From Gammaproteobacteria bacterium (GTDB lineage Bacteria > Pseudomonadota > Gammaproteobacteria > Eutrophobiales > Eutrophobiaceae), in the NCBI GenBank assembly GCA_012270695.1, contig JAAXHV010000211.1, positions 304 through 7,137 on the forward strand: DNA of 6,834 nucleotides. The letters are read 5' to 3'. Positions 1-6,688 of this stretch are shown here, piece after piece. The notes beneath the pieces were generated by a model, which saw only the letters and a list, made by a program, of their open reading frames with translations, did no database searches and was not told where the DNA came from. The position numbers were made by a program, and so were the translations under genes. Within the stretch, counting starts at the first letter, position 1. Every line of letters starts with the position of its first letter.

Positions 1-606
1 AACCTGTCCTACGAGATAAATGACACGATCATCATCAAGGACTTGCATCTGGCCGTTAACCCGGGTGAGGTTTTGTATATAGAAGGCGACAATGGCGCCG
101 GCAAAACCATCCTGCTGCGTATTCTCTGTGGCATAGTACAACCTGATTATGGCAATGTTCTGTGGAACAACGAAACCATCACCGACAATATGACGCATTA
201 TTGCAGTAACCTGACTTATATCGGACATCTGCCGGGCGTGAAGCACGAATTGACAGCTCTTGAGAATCTGCAATTCCTGTCTTCGTTATCCGGCCTGCCG
301 CCGAAAACGGATTACCTGGAAGCGCTTGAATGGGCCGGATTAGCAGGTTTTGAACACAATCTGGCCGGATATTTGTCTTATGGCCAACAAAGACGCCTGA
401 CACTGGCCCGATTGAAGGTTGAGAGTTCCCAGGTCTGGATCCTCGACGAACCCTTCTCAGGACTTGATCAACCCATGATCGAAACACTGAAAATACTCTT
501 TTTGGAACACCTGAGCGGCAGTGGCATGTTGCTTCTGACCAGCCATCAACCGATTGATTTAGCGGAAATGAAATCTTCACGGCTTGTATTAGAGAGTTTT
601 GATTAA
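1..606 (+). CDS. ccmA: CcmA, heme exporter ATP-binding subunit (5' partial)
   Basis: ATPase of the CcmABCD ABC-type complex; with CcmB it uses ATP hydrolysis to release heme-loaded CcmE from CcmC/CcmD on the inner membrane. The frame is open from base 1 and begins NLSYEINDTI, matching the start of CcmA proteins after about five to seven residues, so the true start lies just left of the window. The internal TTG at 43 is not the start, because it would remove the first beta strand of the nucleotide-binding domain. Counting from the first visible residue: Walker A GDNGAGKT at 29-36, ABC signature LSYGQQ at 125-130, Walker B VWILDEP at 145-151 and the H-loop histidine at 182 (TSHQP). Family-typical phrases include IGHLPGVK and LTALENL. 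At 201 visible residues it is near the usual 200-210. The TAA stop shares one base with the ccmB ATG (TAATG), so the two are coupled. Family assignment is very secure. Confidence 0.97.
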   Translation, partial: NLSYEINDTIIIKDLHLAVNPGEVLYIEGDNGAGKTILLRILCGIVQPDYGNVLWNNETITDNMTHYCSNLTYIGHLPGVKHELTALENLQFLSSLSGLPPKTDYLEALEWAGLAGFEHNLAGYLSYGQQRRLTLARLKVESSQVWILDEPFSGLDQPMIETLKILFLEHLSGSGMLLLTSHQPIDLAEMKSSRLVLESFD

Positions 607-1286
607 TGCCCGGTAATAATATGTTTGCTGCCTTGTTGGTCCGCGATTTAAAGATAGCCTGCCGGCATCGCGCTGAAGCTATTTTGCCGTTGATTTTCTT
701 TGTGATTGTCGCCAGCCTGTTTCCCCTGGCCGTCAGCCCGGATCCTGAAGTCCTGAAACAAACAGGGCCCGGTATAATCTGGGTCGCCAGCCTGTTATCC
801 GTCTTGCTGTCGCTACAAAGTCTGTTCCGGACCGACTTTCAGGACGGCTCGATAGAACAGATGTTATTAAGCCCGTATCCGACAACCTTGTTGATATCAG
901 CCAGACTGGTTGCACAATGGTGCATCACCGGCCTGCCACTGATCATCGTGGCGCCATTACTGGGATTTTTATTACACCTCGACAGTCAGGTTATCAAAGT
1001 CCTGTTTATATCCCTGCTGCTGGGCGTGCCGTATTTGAATATGGTCGGGACAATCGGTGTAGCGCTGACCATCGGTATAAGACAGGCGGGCGCCCTGCTC
1101 TCTCTGCTGGTACTGCCCTTGTATGTTCCCGCGCTGATCTTCGGCAGTCACGCCGTCATGGCGGCGGCCAACCAACAGCCTTACCAGGGACAACTGCTCT
1201 GGCTGGCCGCGTTATTGGCGTTGGCCACCACACTGAGTCCGTTTGTAATCGGTTTCGCCCTCAAGCTATCCTGTGCCTACCGGTAG
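606..1286 (+). CDS. ccmB: CcmB, heme exporter membrane subunit
   Basis: Membrane subunit partnering CcmA in the CcmABCD complex. The 226-residue product is strongly hydrophobic, with about six membrane segments (roughly 26-46, 56-72, 97-120, 129-153, 160-180 and 197-220). The cytoplasmic motif FRTDFQDGSIEQ at about 74-85 is the hallmark of CcmB (FxxDxxDGSLEQL in relatives), thought to contact the ATPase. PGIIWVASLL and LSLLVLPLYVPALIF are also family-typical. The ATG at 606 overlaps the ccmA stop by one base. A second in-frame ATG at 621 gives MFAALLVRDL, which lines up better with the E. coli N-terminus, and neither ATG has a clear Shine-Dalgarno. I keep 606 because of the coupling; the true start could be five codons later. 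Length is close to the usual 220 residues and the product is intact. Confidence 0.96.
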   Translation: MPGNNMFAALLVRDLKIACRHRAEAILPLIFFVIVASLFPLAVSPDPEVLKQTGPGIIWVASLLSVLLSLQSLFRTDFQDGSIEQMLLSPYPTTLLISARLVAQWCITGLPLIIVAPLLGFLLHLDSQVIKVLFISLLLGVPYLNMVGTIGVALTIGIRQAGALLSLLVLPLYVPALIFGSHAVMAAANQQPYQGQLLWLAALLALATTLSPFVIGFALKLSCAYR

Positions 1287-1303
1287 ATGAAAAGATAAAG
1301 CCC

Positions 1304-2059
1304 ATGTCGGAAAAAAAATCAAACTGGTTGTGGTTCCACAGGATGGCCTCTCCCCATTTCTTTTATATGCTGTCGGGCAGGTTATTACCTTACTGTGCCT
1401 TATTGACTGCTTTATTGCTGGCGGCCGGACTGGTTGGCGGCCTGGTCTACGCGCCGGCCGATTATGAACAGGGGGATGGTTTCCGCATCATCTACGTACA
1501 CGTTCCGTCGGCATGGATGTCGCTGTTCATCTATACCGTGATGGCCTTGAACAGCGCGATCTTTTTAGTCTGGCACATTAAACTGGCGGATATCATTGCC
1601 CGCTCCAGTGCTGTAATGGGCGCATCGTATACCTTGTTGACCTTGCTCACCGGCTCGATCTGGGGCAAGCCGATGTGGGGGACCTGGTGGGTCTGGGATG
1701 CGCGGCTGACGTCCGAACTGATCCTGTTATTTCTGTACCTGGGTTATATCGGCCTGGTCAGTGCGCTGGATGACCGCCGAATGGCCGGCAAGGCTGCTGC
1801 GCTGCTGGCGCTGGTTGGCGCGGTTAACATCCCCATCATTCATTACTCCGTCGTATGGTGGAATACCCTGCACCAACCGGCAAGCATTGCAAAGTTCGCC
1901 GCGCCTTCGATCCACATCAGCATGCTGATCCCGTTACTGTGCATGGCAGCGGCATTCATGTTCTTTTACCTCTACGTGCTGTTAATCAATGCCCGGTCGG
2001 AACTGCTGGAACAGGAAAAGCGCAGCCAATGGGTGCGGCAACTGGTCACGCCGGCATGA
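1304..2059 (+). CDS. ccmC: CcmC, heme handling protein that loads CcmE
   Basis: Inner-membrane heme-handling protein that presents heme to CcmE at the periplasmic face. The product has 251 residues and six membrane segments (about 28-48, 66-90, 105-119, 138-155, 163-180 and 205-228). The tryptophan-rich WWD domain WGKPMWGTWWVWDARLT at 120-136 is nearly identical to the family consensus. The two heme-ligating histidines are H66 (in VHVP) and H190 (in LHQ), with the same 124-residue spacing as H60 and H184 of E. coli CcmC. DDRRMAGKAAALL and IPIIHYSVVWWNTLH are also typical. The frame is open far upstream across ccmB, but the ATG at 1304 gives a family-length protein and leaves a 17-base gap after ccmB. 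The Shine-Dalgarno is weak (AAAG before CCC). Codons 3-5 hold a run of eight A residues. The stop overlaps ccmD by four bases (ATGA). Confidence 0.97.
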   Translation: MSEKKSNWLWFHRMASPHFFYMLSGRLLPYCALLTALLLAAGLVGGLVYAPADYEQGDGFRIIYVHVPSAWMSLFIYTVMALNSAIFLVWHIKLADIIARSSAVMGASYTLLTLLTGSIWGKPMWGTWWVWDARLTSELILLFLYLGYIGLVSALDDRRMAGKAAALLALVGAVNIPIIHYSVVWWNTLHQPASIAKFAAPSIHISMLIPLLCMAAAFMFFYLYVLLINARSELLEQEKRSQWVRQLVTPA

Positions 2060-2232
2060 TGGAGTTTTTGAGCATGGGCGGTTATGCCGGCTACGTCTGG
2101 TCATCCTACGGGATTGCCATGCTGGTATTGTTTCTCAACCTGCTCATATCCCGGCGACGCCATAAATCTGTGTTACGCCGTCTACGGCGGCTGCATAGAG
2201 CAGACAGCCAGGCTCGCGAGCATGAGTCCTAA
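2056..2232 (+). CDS. ccmD: CcmD, small membrane subunit of the heme-release complex
   Basis: Small single-span inner-membrane protein that stabilises the CcmC-CcmE-heme complex and is needed for release of holo-CcmE. The 58-residue product has the conserved N-terminal motif EFLSMGGYAGYVWSSYG, one membrane helix (about 13-32) and a very basic tail (SRRRHKSVLRRLRRLHR), the standard CcmD plan of a short periplasmic N-terminus, one span and a charged cytoplasmic coiled tail. It is slightly shorter than E. coli CcmD (69). The start at 2056 forms an ATGA overlap with the ccmC stop. The adjacent ATG at 2059 is equally possible. A third ATG at 2074 (residue 7) has GGAG nine bases upstream, but starting there would discard the conserved EFLS. 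The gene overlaps ccmE by 11 bases. Its identity rests on motif plus position. Confidence 0.93.
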   Translation: MMEFLSMGGYAGYVWSSYGIAMLVLFLNLLISRRRHKSVLRRLRRLHRADSQAREHES

Positions 2233-2656
2233 ACAAAAACGCCGGTTGTTGACGATTTCCTTCCTGATCATCGGTCTGGGGACCGGGGTCACACTGGTGC
2301 TGATGGCGTTGAACGAAAATATCAACCTGTTTTTTACGCCGGCACAAGTGGCCGCCGGTGAAGTGCCGCCCGGTTCGCGCTTTCGGGTTGGCGGCATGGT
2401 TGTGCCGGGCAGTGTTGAAAAGGCAAAAGACGATATAACAACATGGTTTAAACTGGCAGACCTGTCCGAACAAGTCCAGTTGCAGTATGCCGGCATCCTG
2501 CCTGACCTGTTCCGCGAGGGACAAGGGATAGTGGCAGAGGGAAGATTGAATGAGCAAGGAGTGTTCATCGCAGACCAGGTGTTGGCGAAACACGATGAAA
2601 ATTATATGCCGCCTGAAGTCGAAGCTGCCCTGAAACCAAAGGATTTCAGCTACTAG
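2222..2656 (+). CDS. ccmE: CcmE, periplasmic heme chaperone
   Basis: Membrane-anchored periplasmic chaperone that binds heme covalently and delivers it to CcmF/CcmH. The 144-residue product has a basic N-terminus (MSPKQKRR), one membrane anchor (about 9-31) and a beta-barrel (OB-fold) domain. The heme-attachment histidine is H124 in LAKHDENYMPP, with Y128 four residues on, equivalent to H130 and Y134 of E. coli. RVGGMVVPGSV and YAGILPDLFREGQGIVAEG are near-invariant family stretches. The form is the usual His type, not the Cys variant of some archaea and deltaproteobacteria. The C-terminal tail after PPEVEAAL is short (KPKDFSY); that region is unstructured and variable in the family. The start at 2222 is chosen from the conserved MSPKQKRR, though the frame is open upstream; it lies inside the end of ccmD. 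Confidence 0.97.
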   Translation: MSPKQKRRLLTISFLIIGLGTGVTLVLMALNENINLFFTPAQVAAGEVPPGSRFRVGGMVVPGSVEKAKDDITTWFKLADLSEQVQLQYAGILPDLFREGQGIVAEGRLNEQGVFIADQVLAKHDENYMPPEVEAALKPKDFSY

Positions 2657-2670
2657 AAACCAGCCACAAA

Positions 2671-4653
2671 ATGCTCCCTGAATTAGGACAATTTATTTTA
2701 ATCCTGGCGCTATCCGTTGCACTGGTACAGGCGGTGGTTCCCGCTCTGGGGTTGCAGCGCGGGCGCAGGGAATGGATCGGACTGGCGCGTCCTGCCGCCT
2801 GCCTGCAGTTCTGTCTGGTACTGGGATCATACGGCATATTGACCTATTCATTTATCGTTCATGATTTTTCCGTCCTCTATGTCGCGAATACGTCCAATTC
2901 GGAGTTGCCGCTGATGTATCGTATTTCCGGCGTCTGGGGAGCGCATGAAGGCTCCCTGCTGCTATGGGTGTTGATACTCGCCGGCTGGACAGCGGTATTT
3001 GCCGCCCGCGGCAACCGCTATCCGGCGTACCTGACAGCGGGTGTAATCTCGGTAATGGGTTGTATCAGCGTCGGTTTTTTATCGTTTACCATCTTCACGT
3101 CAAACCCCTTTACCCGGCTTTTCCCGGTTCCTGCAGACGGAGCGGACCTGAACCCGTTATTACAGGACCCGGCCATGGCAATACATCCACCGATGCTGTA
3201 CCTGGGCTATGTCGGCTTCTCTGTTCCCTTTGCCTTTGCCATCGTGGCGCTGGTACAGGGCAGGCTGGACAGTGCCTGGGCGCGCTGGGTGCGTCCCTGG
3301 GCGCTGGCAGCCTGGCTTTGTCTGACTGCGGGCATCACACTGGGTAGCTGGTGGGCCTATTACGAACTGGGTTGGGGCGGCTGGTGGTTCTGGGACCCGG
3401 TTGAGAATGCGTCGTTCATGCCCTGGTTAACCGGTACCGCGCTGATCCATTCACTGGCGGTGACGGAAAAGCGCCATGCCTTGCGAAACTGGACGGTGCT
3501 GCTTGCCATCATCAGTTTTTCGCTGAGTCTGCTGGGCACGTTTCTGGTCCGTTCCGGCATCCTCACCTCGGTGCATTCCTTTGCCTCCGACCCGGCCCGC
3601 GGCATCTTTATCCTGGCGTTTTTAGGCTTGGTCATCGGTGTCTCATTTACGCTGTTTGCAATACGCGCCTGGCAAATGCGCACCGTCACCACGTTCAGGC
3701 TGGTCTCCAGGGAAATGGCGCTCCTGGCCAACAGCGTGTTCCTGCTGATCGCCATGCTGACGATTCTGTTGGGGACCTTGTATCCCCTGATCCTGGAAGC
3801 CTTGACCGGTGACAAGATCTCCGTGGGTCCGCCTTATTTCAACCTGGTGTTCATCCCGCTCATGGTGCCGATGATCATATTGATGGCCATGGGTCCGTTG
3901 ACGCGCTGGCGCGAACATTTTTTCTCCGAACTGGCGCAGGTATTACGCATGCCCGCAGTCCTCGCCGTGACCGGCGCCACCCTGGCGGTTTTTCTTCTGC
4001 CGGGGCAGGCGACGTTCATGGCCTGGTTTGCCTTGTTACTGGCGTTCTGGGTTATCAACAGCATCTGGGTGACGCTGCAGGGACGTTTGCAGCACGGCCG
4101 GAACCTGTGGCACGGACTGAAACGAATCCCCAGGGGATGGTACGGCATGGTCACTGCGCACCTGGGGATAGTCCTGAGCATTATCGGCATCGCCCTGTCC
4201 GGCGCCTACAGCCAGGAAATGGATGTGCGTCTGGCGCCGGGGGAGGAACGCACCCTGGGTCCGTATCGGTTTGAGTTTGTGCGGGTGGAAAAGAAACCCG
4301 GGCCGAACTACCTGGCCGACGTCGCTACCGTCAGCGTATACAAAGACAGAACACAGGTGCTAACCTTATATCCGGAAAAGCGGCAATACAACGCCAGCGC
4401 TAACGTCATGACCGAGGCCTCCATCCATACCAATCTCATACGGGATTTATACGTGTCATTAGGCGATGAAAGAGACCGCGCCGCCGGCGCCTGGACGGTC
4501 AGACTCTATTACAAACCCTTTATTTTGTGGATCTGGTTGGGCGGCCTGGTCATGGTAGCAGGCGGACTGCTGGCCGTCACGGACAGGCGTTACCGGACAG
4601 TCGCCACCCGGCAGAAACTCAACCCGGGCGCAACTTATGCCGGCACCGCCTGA
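2671..4653 (+). CDS. ccmF: CcmF, cytochrome c heme lyase subunit
   Basis: Large polytopic core of the heme lyase that takes heme from CcmE and, with CcmH and CcmI, attaches it to the CXXCH cysteines of apocytochrome c. The product has 660 residues, normal for the family (640-670). The WWD domain is at about 235-246 (WGGWWFWDPVEN), continuing with ASFMPWL. Four conserved histidines are visible: H172 (AIHPP), H260 (LIHS), H302 (VHSF) and H497 (TAHLG). The first three sit one position before E. coli H173, H261 and H303, and H497 corresponds to H491. A large periplasmic domain (about 512-614) contains TEASIHTNLIRDLYVSLG, and a last span (about 615-636) follows. The start MLPELGQF resembles E. coli MMPEIG, 14 bases after ccmE with no obvious Shine-Dalgarno. 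The 3' end overlaps ccmG by 17 bases. Confidence 0.97.
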   Translation: MLPELGQFILILALSVALVQAVVPALGLQRGRREWIGLARPAACLQFCLVLGSYGILTYSFIVHDFSVLYVANTSNSELPLMYRISGVWGAHEGSLLLWVLILAGWTAVFAARGNRYPAYLTAGVISVMGCISVGFLSFTIFTSNPFTRLFPVPADGADLNPLLQDPAMAIHPPMLYLGYVGFSVPFAFAIVALVQGRLDSAWARWVRPWALAAWLCLTAGITLGSWWAYYELGWGGWWFWDPVENASFMPWLTGTALIHSLAVTEKRHALRNWTVLLAIISFSLSLLGTFLVRSGILTSVHSFASDPARGIFILAFLGLVIGVSFTLFAIRAWQMRTVTTFRLVSREMALLANSVFLLIAMLTILLGTLYPLILEALTGDKISVGPPYFNLVFIPLMVPMIILMAMGPLTRWREHFFSELAQVLRMPAVLAVTGATLAVFLLPGQATFMAWFALLLAFWVINSIWVTLQGRLQHGRNLWHGLKRIPRGWYGMVTAHLGIVLSIIGIALSGAYSQEMDVRLAPGEERTLGPYRFEFVRVEKKPGPNYLADVATVSVYKDRTQVLTLYPEKRQYNASANVMTEASIHTNLIRDLYVSLGDERDRAAGAWTVRLYYKPFILWIWLGGLVMVAGGLLAVTDRRYRTVATRQKLNPGATYAGTA

Positions 4654-5236
4654 ATCCCGTAGCCGCAGGTCAAAGGCCTGGATTTACCTCACACCGCTGT
4701 GTGTTCTGCTGCTTCTCGTCCTGGTGTTCTATTCCGGACTGGGATTGAATCCGCGTCTGGTTCCTTCTCCCTTGATTGGCCGGCCGGTTCCGGAATTTTC
4801 ATTGCCCAGGCTGAAAGACAGCGACGACGTATTCGTGCAGTCCACCCTGCAACGGGAAGTAAGCCTGTTGAATATCTGGGCAACCTGGTGTGTATCCTGC
4901 AGGCAGGAACATCCTACGCTGATGAAAATCGCCGCGAGCGCTGAAGTGCCTGTCTACGGCTTGTTATACAAAGACGAACCTGCCAAGGCCGTGCTATGGC
5001 TGCAGAAGCGCGGCGATCCCTACCGGGCCAATGCCGTAGACGCCGACGGCAAAGTAGCTATTGACTGGGGTGTCTATGGCACACCCGAAACGTTTGTTAT
5101 CGATACTCAGGGGATTATTCGTTACAAACACGTCGGCCCCCTGAGCTGGCATGATTGGGAAACCGTTTTACTACCGCTGATCCAGTCATTGAGAGAGGGC
5201 AGCGGCAGCCAGATGTACGGCGATGATAAAGTCTGA
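4637..5236 (+). CDS. ccmG: CcmG (DsbE), periplasmic thiol:disulfide oxidoreductase
   Basis: Membrane-anchored thioredoxin-like reductant that keeps apocytochrome c and/or CcmH cysteines reduced before heme ligation; it is itself reduced by DsbD/CcdA-type proteins not present here. The 199-residue product has a basic N-terminus (RSRRSK), one membrane anchor (about 15-34) and a thioredoxin fold. The active site WATWCVSCRQEH has C85 and C88. The cis-proline loop GVYGTPETFVID (P150) and GIIRYKHVG are diagnostic of CcmG rather than a general thioredoxin. The CVSC dipeptide replaces the PT of E. coli and is within normal variation. The ATG at 4637 lies inside the end of ccmF (17-base overlap) and has no strong Shine-Dalgarno, so coupled reinitiation is likely. 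Length is slightly above E. coli DsbE (185). Confidence 0.96.
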   Translation: MPAPPESRSRRSKAWIYLTPLCVLLLLVLVFYSGLGLNPRLVPSPLIGRPVPEFSLPRLKDSDDVFVQSTLQREVSLLNIWATWCVSCRQEHPTLMKIAASAEVPVYGLLYKDEPAKAVLWLQKRGDPYRANAVDADGKVAIDWGVYGTPETFVIDTQGIIRYKHVGPLSWHDWETVLLPLIQSLREGSGSQMYGDDKV

Positions 5237-5259
5237 CCCGCACGAATTGGTAATGAGAT

Positions 5260-5718
5260 ATGCGGGCTAATGTATTGCTCATACTGCTGACCGCCTTGTC
5301 AGCCTCGGCCCAGATCGTTGATTTTTCATTTGCCTCCAGGGAACAGGAAGCGCGCTTCCGTGATTTGGCAGAACAACTGCGCTGCCTGGTCTGCCAGAAC
5401 CAGTCTTTGGCGGATTCGAATGCCGAGCTTGCCCAGGACCTGCGCGTTGAGCTGTATGAACAGGTGATTGACGGCAAGTCCGACGAGCATATCCTGGGCT
5501 TCATGACGGCTCGATACGGGGAGTTCATCCTGTATAAACCCCGATTATCCGTTAACACCGTCCTGCTCTGGTGCATACCTTTCATCCTCCTGCTGGCGGG
5601 GATTTTCAGCCTGGTCAGGTTCAGCCGATTACGCAGCGAGGCGGAATTGGCGAAGCCCAGCGAACAGCAGTTAAGCAGGATCCGTGAGCTTCTGGATGGT
5701 GAGATACAGGAAAAGTGA
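5260..5718 (+). CDS. ccmH: CcmH, thiol-redox subunit of the heme lyase
   Basis: Periplasmic, membrane-anchored thiol protein that works with CcmF and CcmG to reduce or hold the apocytochrome CXXCH cysteines. The product has 152 residues. A cleavable signal peptide is likely (hydrophobic 4-13, possible cleavage after SASA at 17). The family signature LRCLVCQNQSLADSNAELA has C42 and C45 (LRCxxC), followed by a three-helix bundle with DGKSDEHILGFMTARYGEFI. One membrane helix (about 99-119) and a basic cytoplasmic tail follow. This is the short CcmH form; E. coli CcmH corresponds to this protein fused to CcmI. An extra cysteine (C105) lies within the membrane span. The start at 5260 follows ccmG by 23 bases with only a weak GAG-type ribosome site. 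The stop overlaps the ccmI GTG by four bases (GTGA). Confidence 0.96.
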   Translation: MRANVLLILLTALSASAQIVDFSFASREQEARFRDLAEQLRCLVCQNQSLADSNAELAQDLRVELYEQVIDGKSDEHILGFMTARYGEFILYKPRLSVNTVLLWCIPFILLLAGIFSLVRFSRLRSEAELAKPSEQQLSRIRELLDGEIQEK

Positions 5719-6626
5719 CCTTCATTGTGTTTGCCACCATCTTTATTGCGCTGGTTGTTATTTGCCTGCTATGGCCATTATTATCTCAACAACAACGCCC
5801 TGCTCCGGCCGCGCGTGATAAAGCTAATATCGAGATATTTGCCCTTCAGTTGGATGAATTAAAACAGGATCTGGAAAACAGGGCGATTACAGACGCCCAG
5901 TTTCAGCAATACAGACTCGAACTGGAGTCCCAGGCGTTTGTTGAGATAGACGAAACTGCGGAAACTGAACAACCGGCCCGGCAAAGCAGTCCATACCTGG
6001 CGGTCGCTATCGCGCTGTTTGTCCCACTGCTGTCGTTATCCATTTATTCGCGTATAGGCAGTGACGAGTTTGCCGGCGCACAAAATCCCAGCCGGACCGT
6101 TGTTTCCATGCCGCAATCGGACGCTGAACTACAAACAACGATTGCTGTCCTGGAAAGGAAGCTGGCAGAAAATCCGGACGAGGTGGAAGCACGCATCGCG
6201 TTGGGGCATGTCTATGCTGAAACGGGGCGCTACGCGGACGCAGCCGGCGTGTATGAAGAGCTGATGCAATTGCGCCCGCAACAAGCGGATATTATGGTGA
6301 ACTATGCTGAAGCGCTGGCGCGCTCCCTTGGAAACCAGTTCACGGGAAGGCCGGCAGCGGTATTGAAACAAGCACTGGAAATAACCCCCGACCATGGGCG
6401 CGCGTTATGGCTGGCAGGAATTGCCGAACTACAGGCACACAATCAAGAGCAGGCAGCAATCTATTGGCGGCGCCTGCTGGAAGGGATGCCGGGTGATTCG
6501 GAGATCTACCGGCAGGTTCAGGAAATGCTGGCTCAGGTGGAAGCTGATCAGCCAGGGGGGACAGATTTGCAATCTGTCCCTGAGCAGACGGCAGATCCAG
6601 AAAATGCTGGTACTGGCGGAAGCTGA
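5715..6626 (+). CDS. ccmI: CcmI, apocytochrome c-binding TPR protein
   Basis: Apocytochrome c chaperone of the heme lyase. The product has 303 residues: first span about 2-20, a cytoplasmic leucine-zipper-like segment about 38-74 (FALQLDELKQDLENRAI), second span about 93-111, then a periplasmic TPR domain about 138-272 (LGHVYAETGRYADAAGVYEE, LWLAGIAELQ, WRRLLEGMPGD). These match CcmI and the C-terminal half of E. coli CcmH. The start is GTG, forming GTGA with the ccmH stop, with AGGA only three bases upstream. Oddity: after the last TPR helix (EMLAQVEAD, 270-278) the reading frame runs through a DNA palindrome read as GTDLQSVP (282-289), then a Gly/Glu-rich tail, and stops at 6624-6626 inside a second, shifted copy of its own 3' end. 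The tail after about residue 279 is probably not ancestral CcmI sequence. Confidence 0.93.
   Translation: MTFIVFATIFIALVVICLLWPLLSQQQRPAPAARDKANIEIFALQLDELKQDLENRAITDAQFQQYRLELESQAFVEIDETAETEQPARQSSPYLAVAIALFVPLLSLSIYSRIGSDEFAGAQNPSRTVVSMPQSDAELQTTIAVLERKLAENPDEVEARIALGHVYAETGRYADAAGVYEELMQLRPQQADIMVNYAEALARSLGNQFTGRPAAVLKQALEITPDHGRALWLAGIAELQAHNQEQAAIYWRRLLEGMPGDSEIYRQVQEMLAQVEADQPGGTDLQSVPEQTADPENAGTGGS
6558..6580. repeat. Palindrome, copy 1, inside ccmI
   Basis: A perfect 10-base inverted repeat, GGGACAGATT and AATCTGTCCC, around a 3-base centre (TGC). It lies in the ccmI reading frame and is read as the middle of GTDLQSVP. It has no T-run after it, so it does not look like an intrinsic terminator. 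From memory, similar GGGACAG-type palindromes are scattered in many bacterial genomes and can appear as in-frame peptides; this is recollection, not a search result. As RNA it could form a stable hairpin near the end of the ccm message. Confidence 0.8.
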
Positions 6627-6635
6627 CCGGGTAGT

Positions 6636-6659
6636 GGGGACAGATTTGAATCTGTCCCC
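6636..6659. repeat. Palindrome, copy 2, in the ccmI-P450 spacer
   Basis: A perfect 11-base inverted repeat, GGGGACAGATT and AATCTGTCCCC, around a 2-base centre (TG). It is the same element as the palindrome 78 bases upstream, but has lost the C in the centre and gained one outer G-C pair. It sits 29 bases before the P450 start. No T-run follows, so an intrinsic terminator is not supported, but an RNA hairpin here could protect the upstream message from 3' decay or alter expression of the P450 relative to the ccm genes. Confidence 0.8.
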
Positions 6660-6679
6660 GGGCAGACGTGTCCTCGGGC

Positions 6680-6683
6680 AGGA
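6680..6683 (+). promoter_or_regulatory. Ribosome binding site of the P450 gene
   Basis: AGGA with a 5-base spacer to the ATG at 6689, in the sequence GCAGGACTGATATG. It is one of the better-placed ribosome sites in the window, since most ccm junctions rely on overlaps. It supports 6689 as the start and suggests the P450 can be translated without direct coupling to ccmI. Confidence 0.6.
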
Positions 6684-6688
6684 CTGAT

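Larger units (their letters stand above)
6519..6668 (+). repeat. Tandem duplication of the ccmI 3' end plus palindrome
   Basis: Two direct copies, 6519-6590 and 6598-6668, align over about 72 bases with 12 mismatches and one single-base gap (about 82% identical, counted by hand), at a 79-base period. Copy 1 encodes the end of CcmI in frame (QEMLAQVEAD). Copy 2 encodes the matching QKMLVLAEAD in the +1 frame, because 79 is not a multiple of three. The ccmI TGA stop at 6624-6626 arises from the shifted reading of copy 2. Both copies contain a palindrome at the same relative place. The degree of divergence suggests the duplication is not recent, or that copy 2 has drifted without coding constraint. 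Confidence 0.85.

Noticed and set aside
917..1303. A long upstream in-frame extension of ccmC that could add 129 codons
   Set aside because: It lies in another frame over ccmB, gives a low-complexity, Arg/Gly-rich sequence unlike any CcmC N-terminus, and the ATG at 1304 gives a family-length protein.
3360..3815. 151-codon open frame on the minus strand inside ccmF
   Set aside because: It lies opposite highly conserved ccmF codons (WWD region and following spans) and has no recognisable domain; a shadow of the coding strand.
4889..4900. CcmG active site CVSC instead of the E. coli CPTC as a possible functional novelty
   Set aside because: The two residues between the cysteines vary in CcmG proteins, and the surrounding WATWCxxCRxEH and GTPETF motifs are standard.
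5115..5585. 156-codon open frame on the minus strand across the ccmG-ccmH junction
   Set aside because: It overlaps two well-supported genes including the CcmH CXXC motif, and its product is rich in Ser/Arg with no family resemblance.
6636..6659. Intrinsic terminator for the ccm operon
   Set aside because: The inverted repeat is followed by CCGGGCAG with no T-run, and the same element also occurs inside the ccmI coding sequence.
6394..6687. 97-codon plus-strand frame overlapping the end of ccmI
   Set aside because: Not a separate gene: its first half is a shifted reading of the CcmI TPR domain, and its end is the translated second copy of the duplicated ccmI tail.
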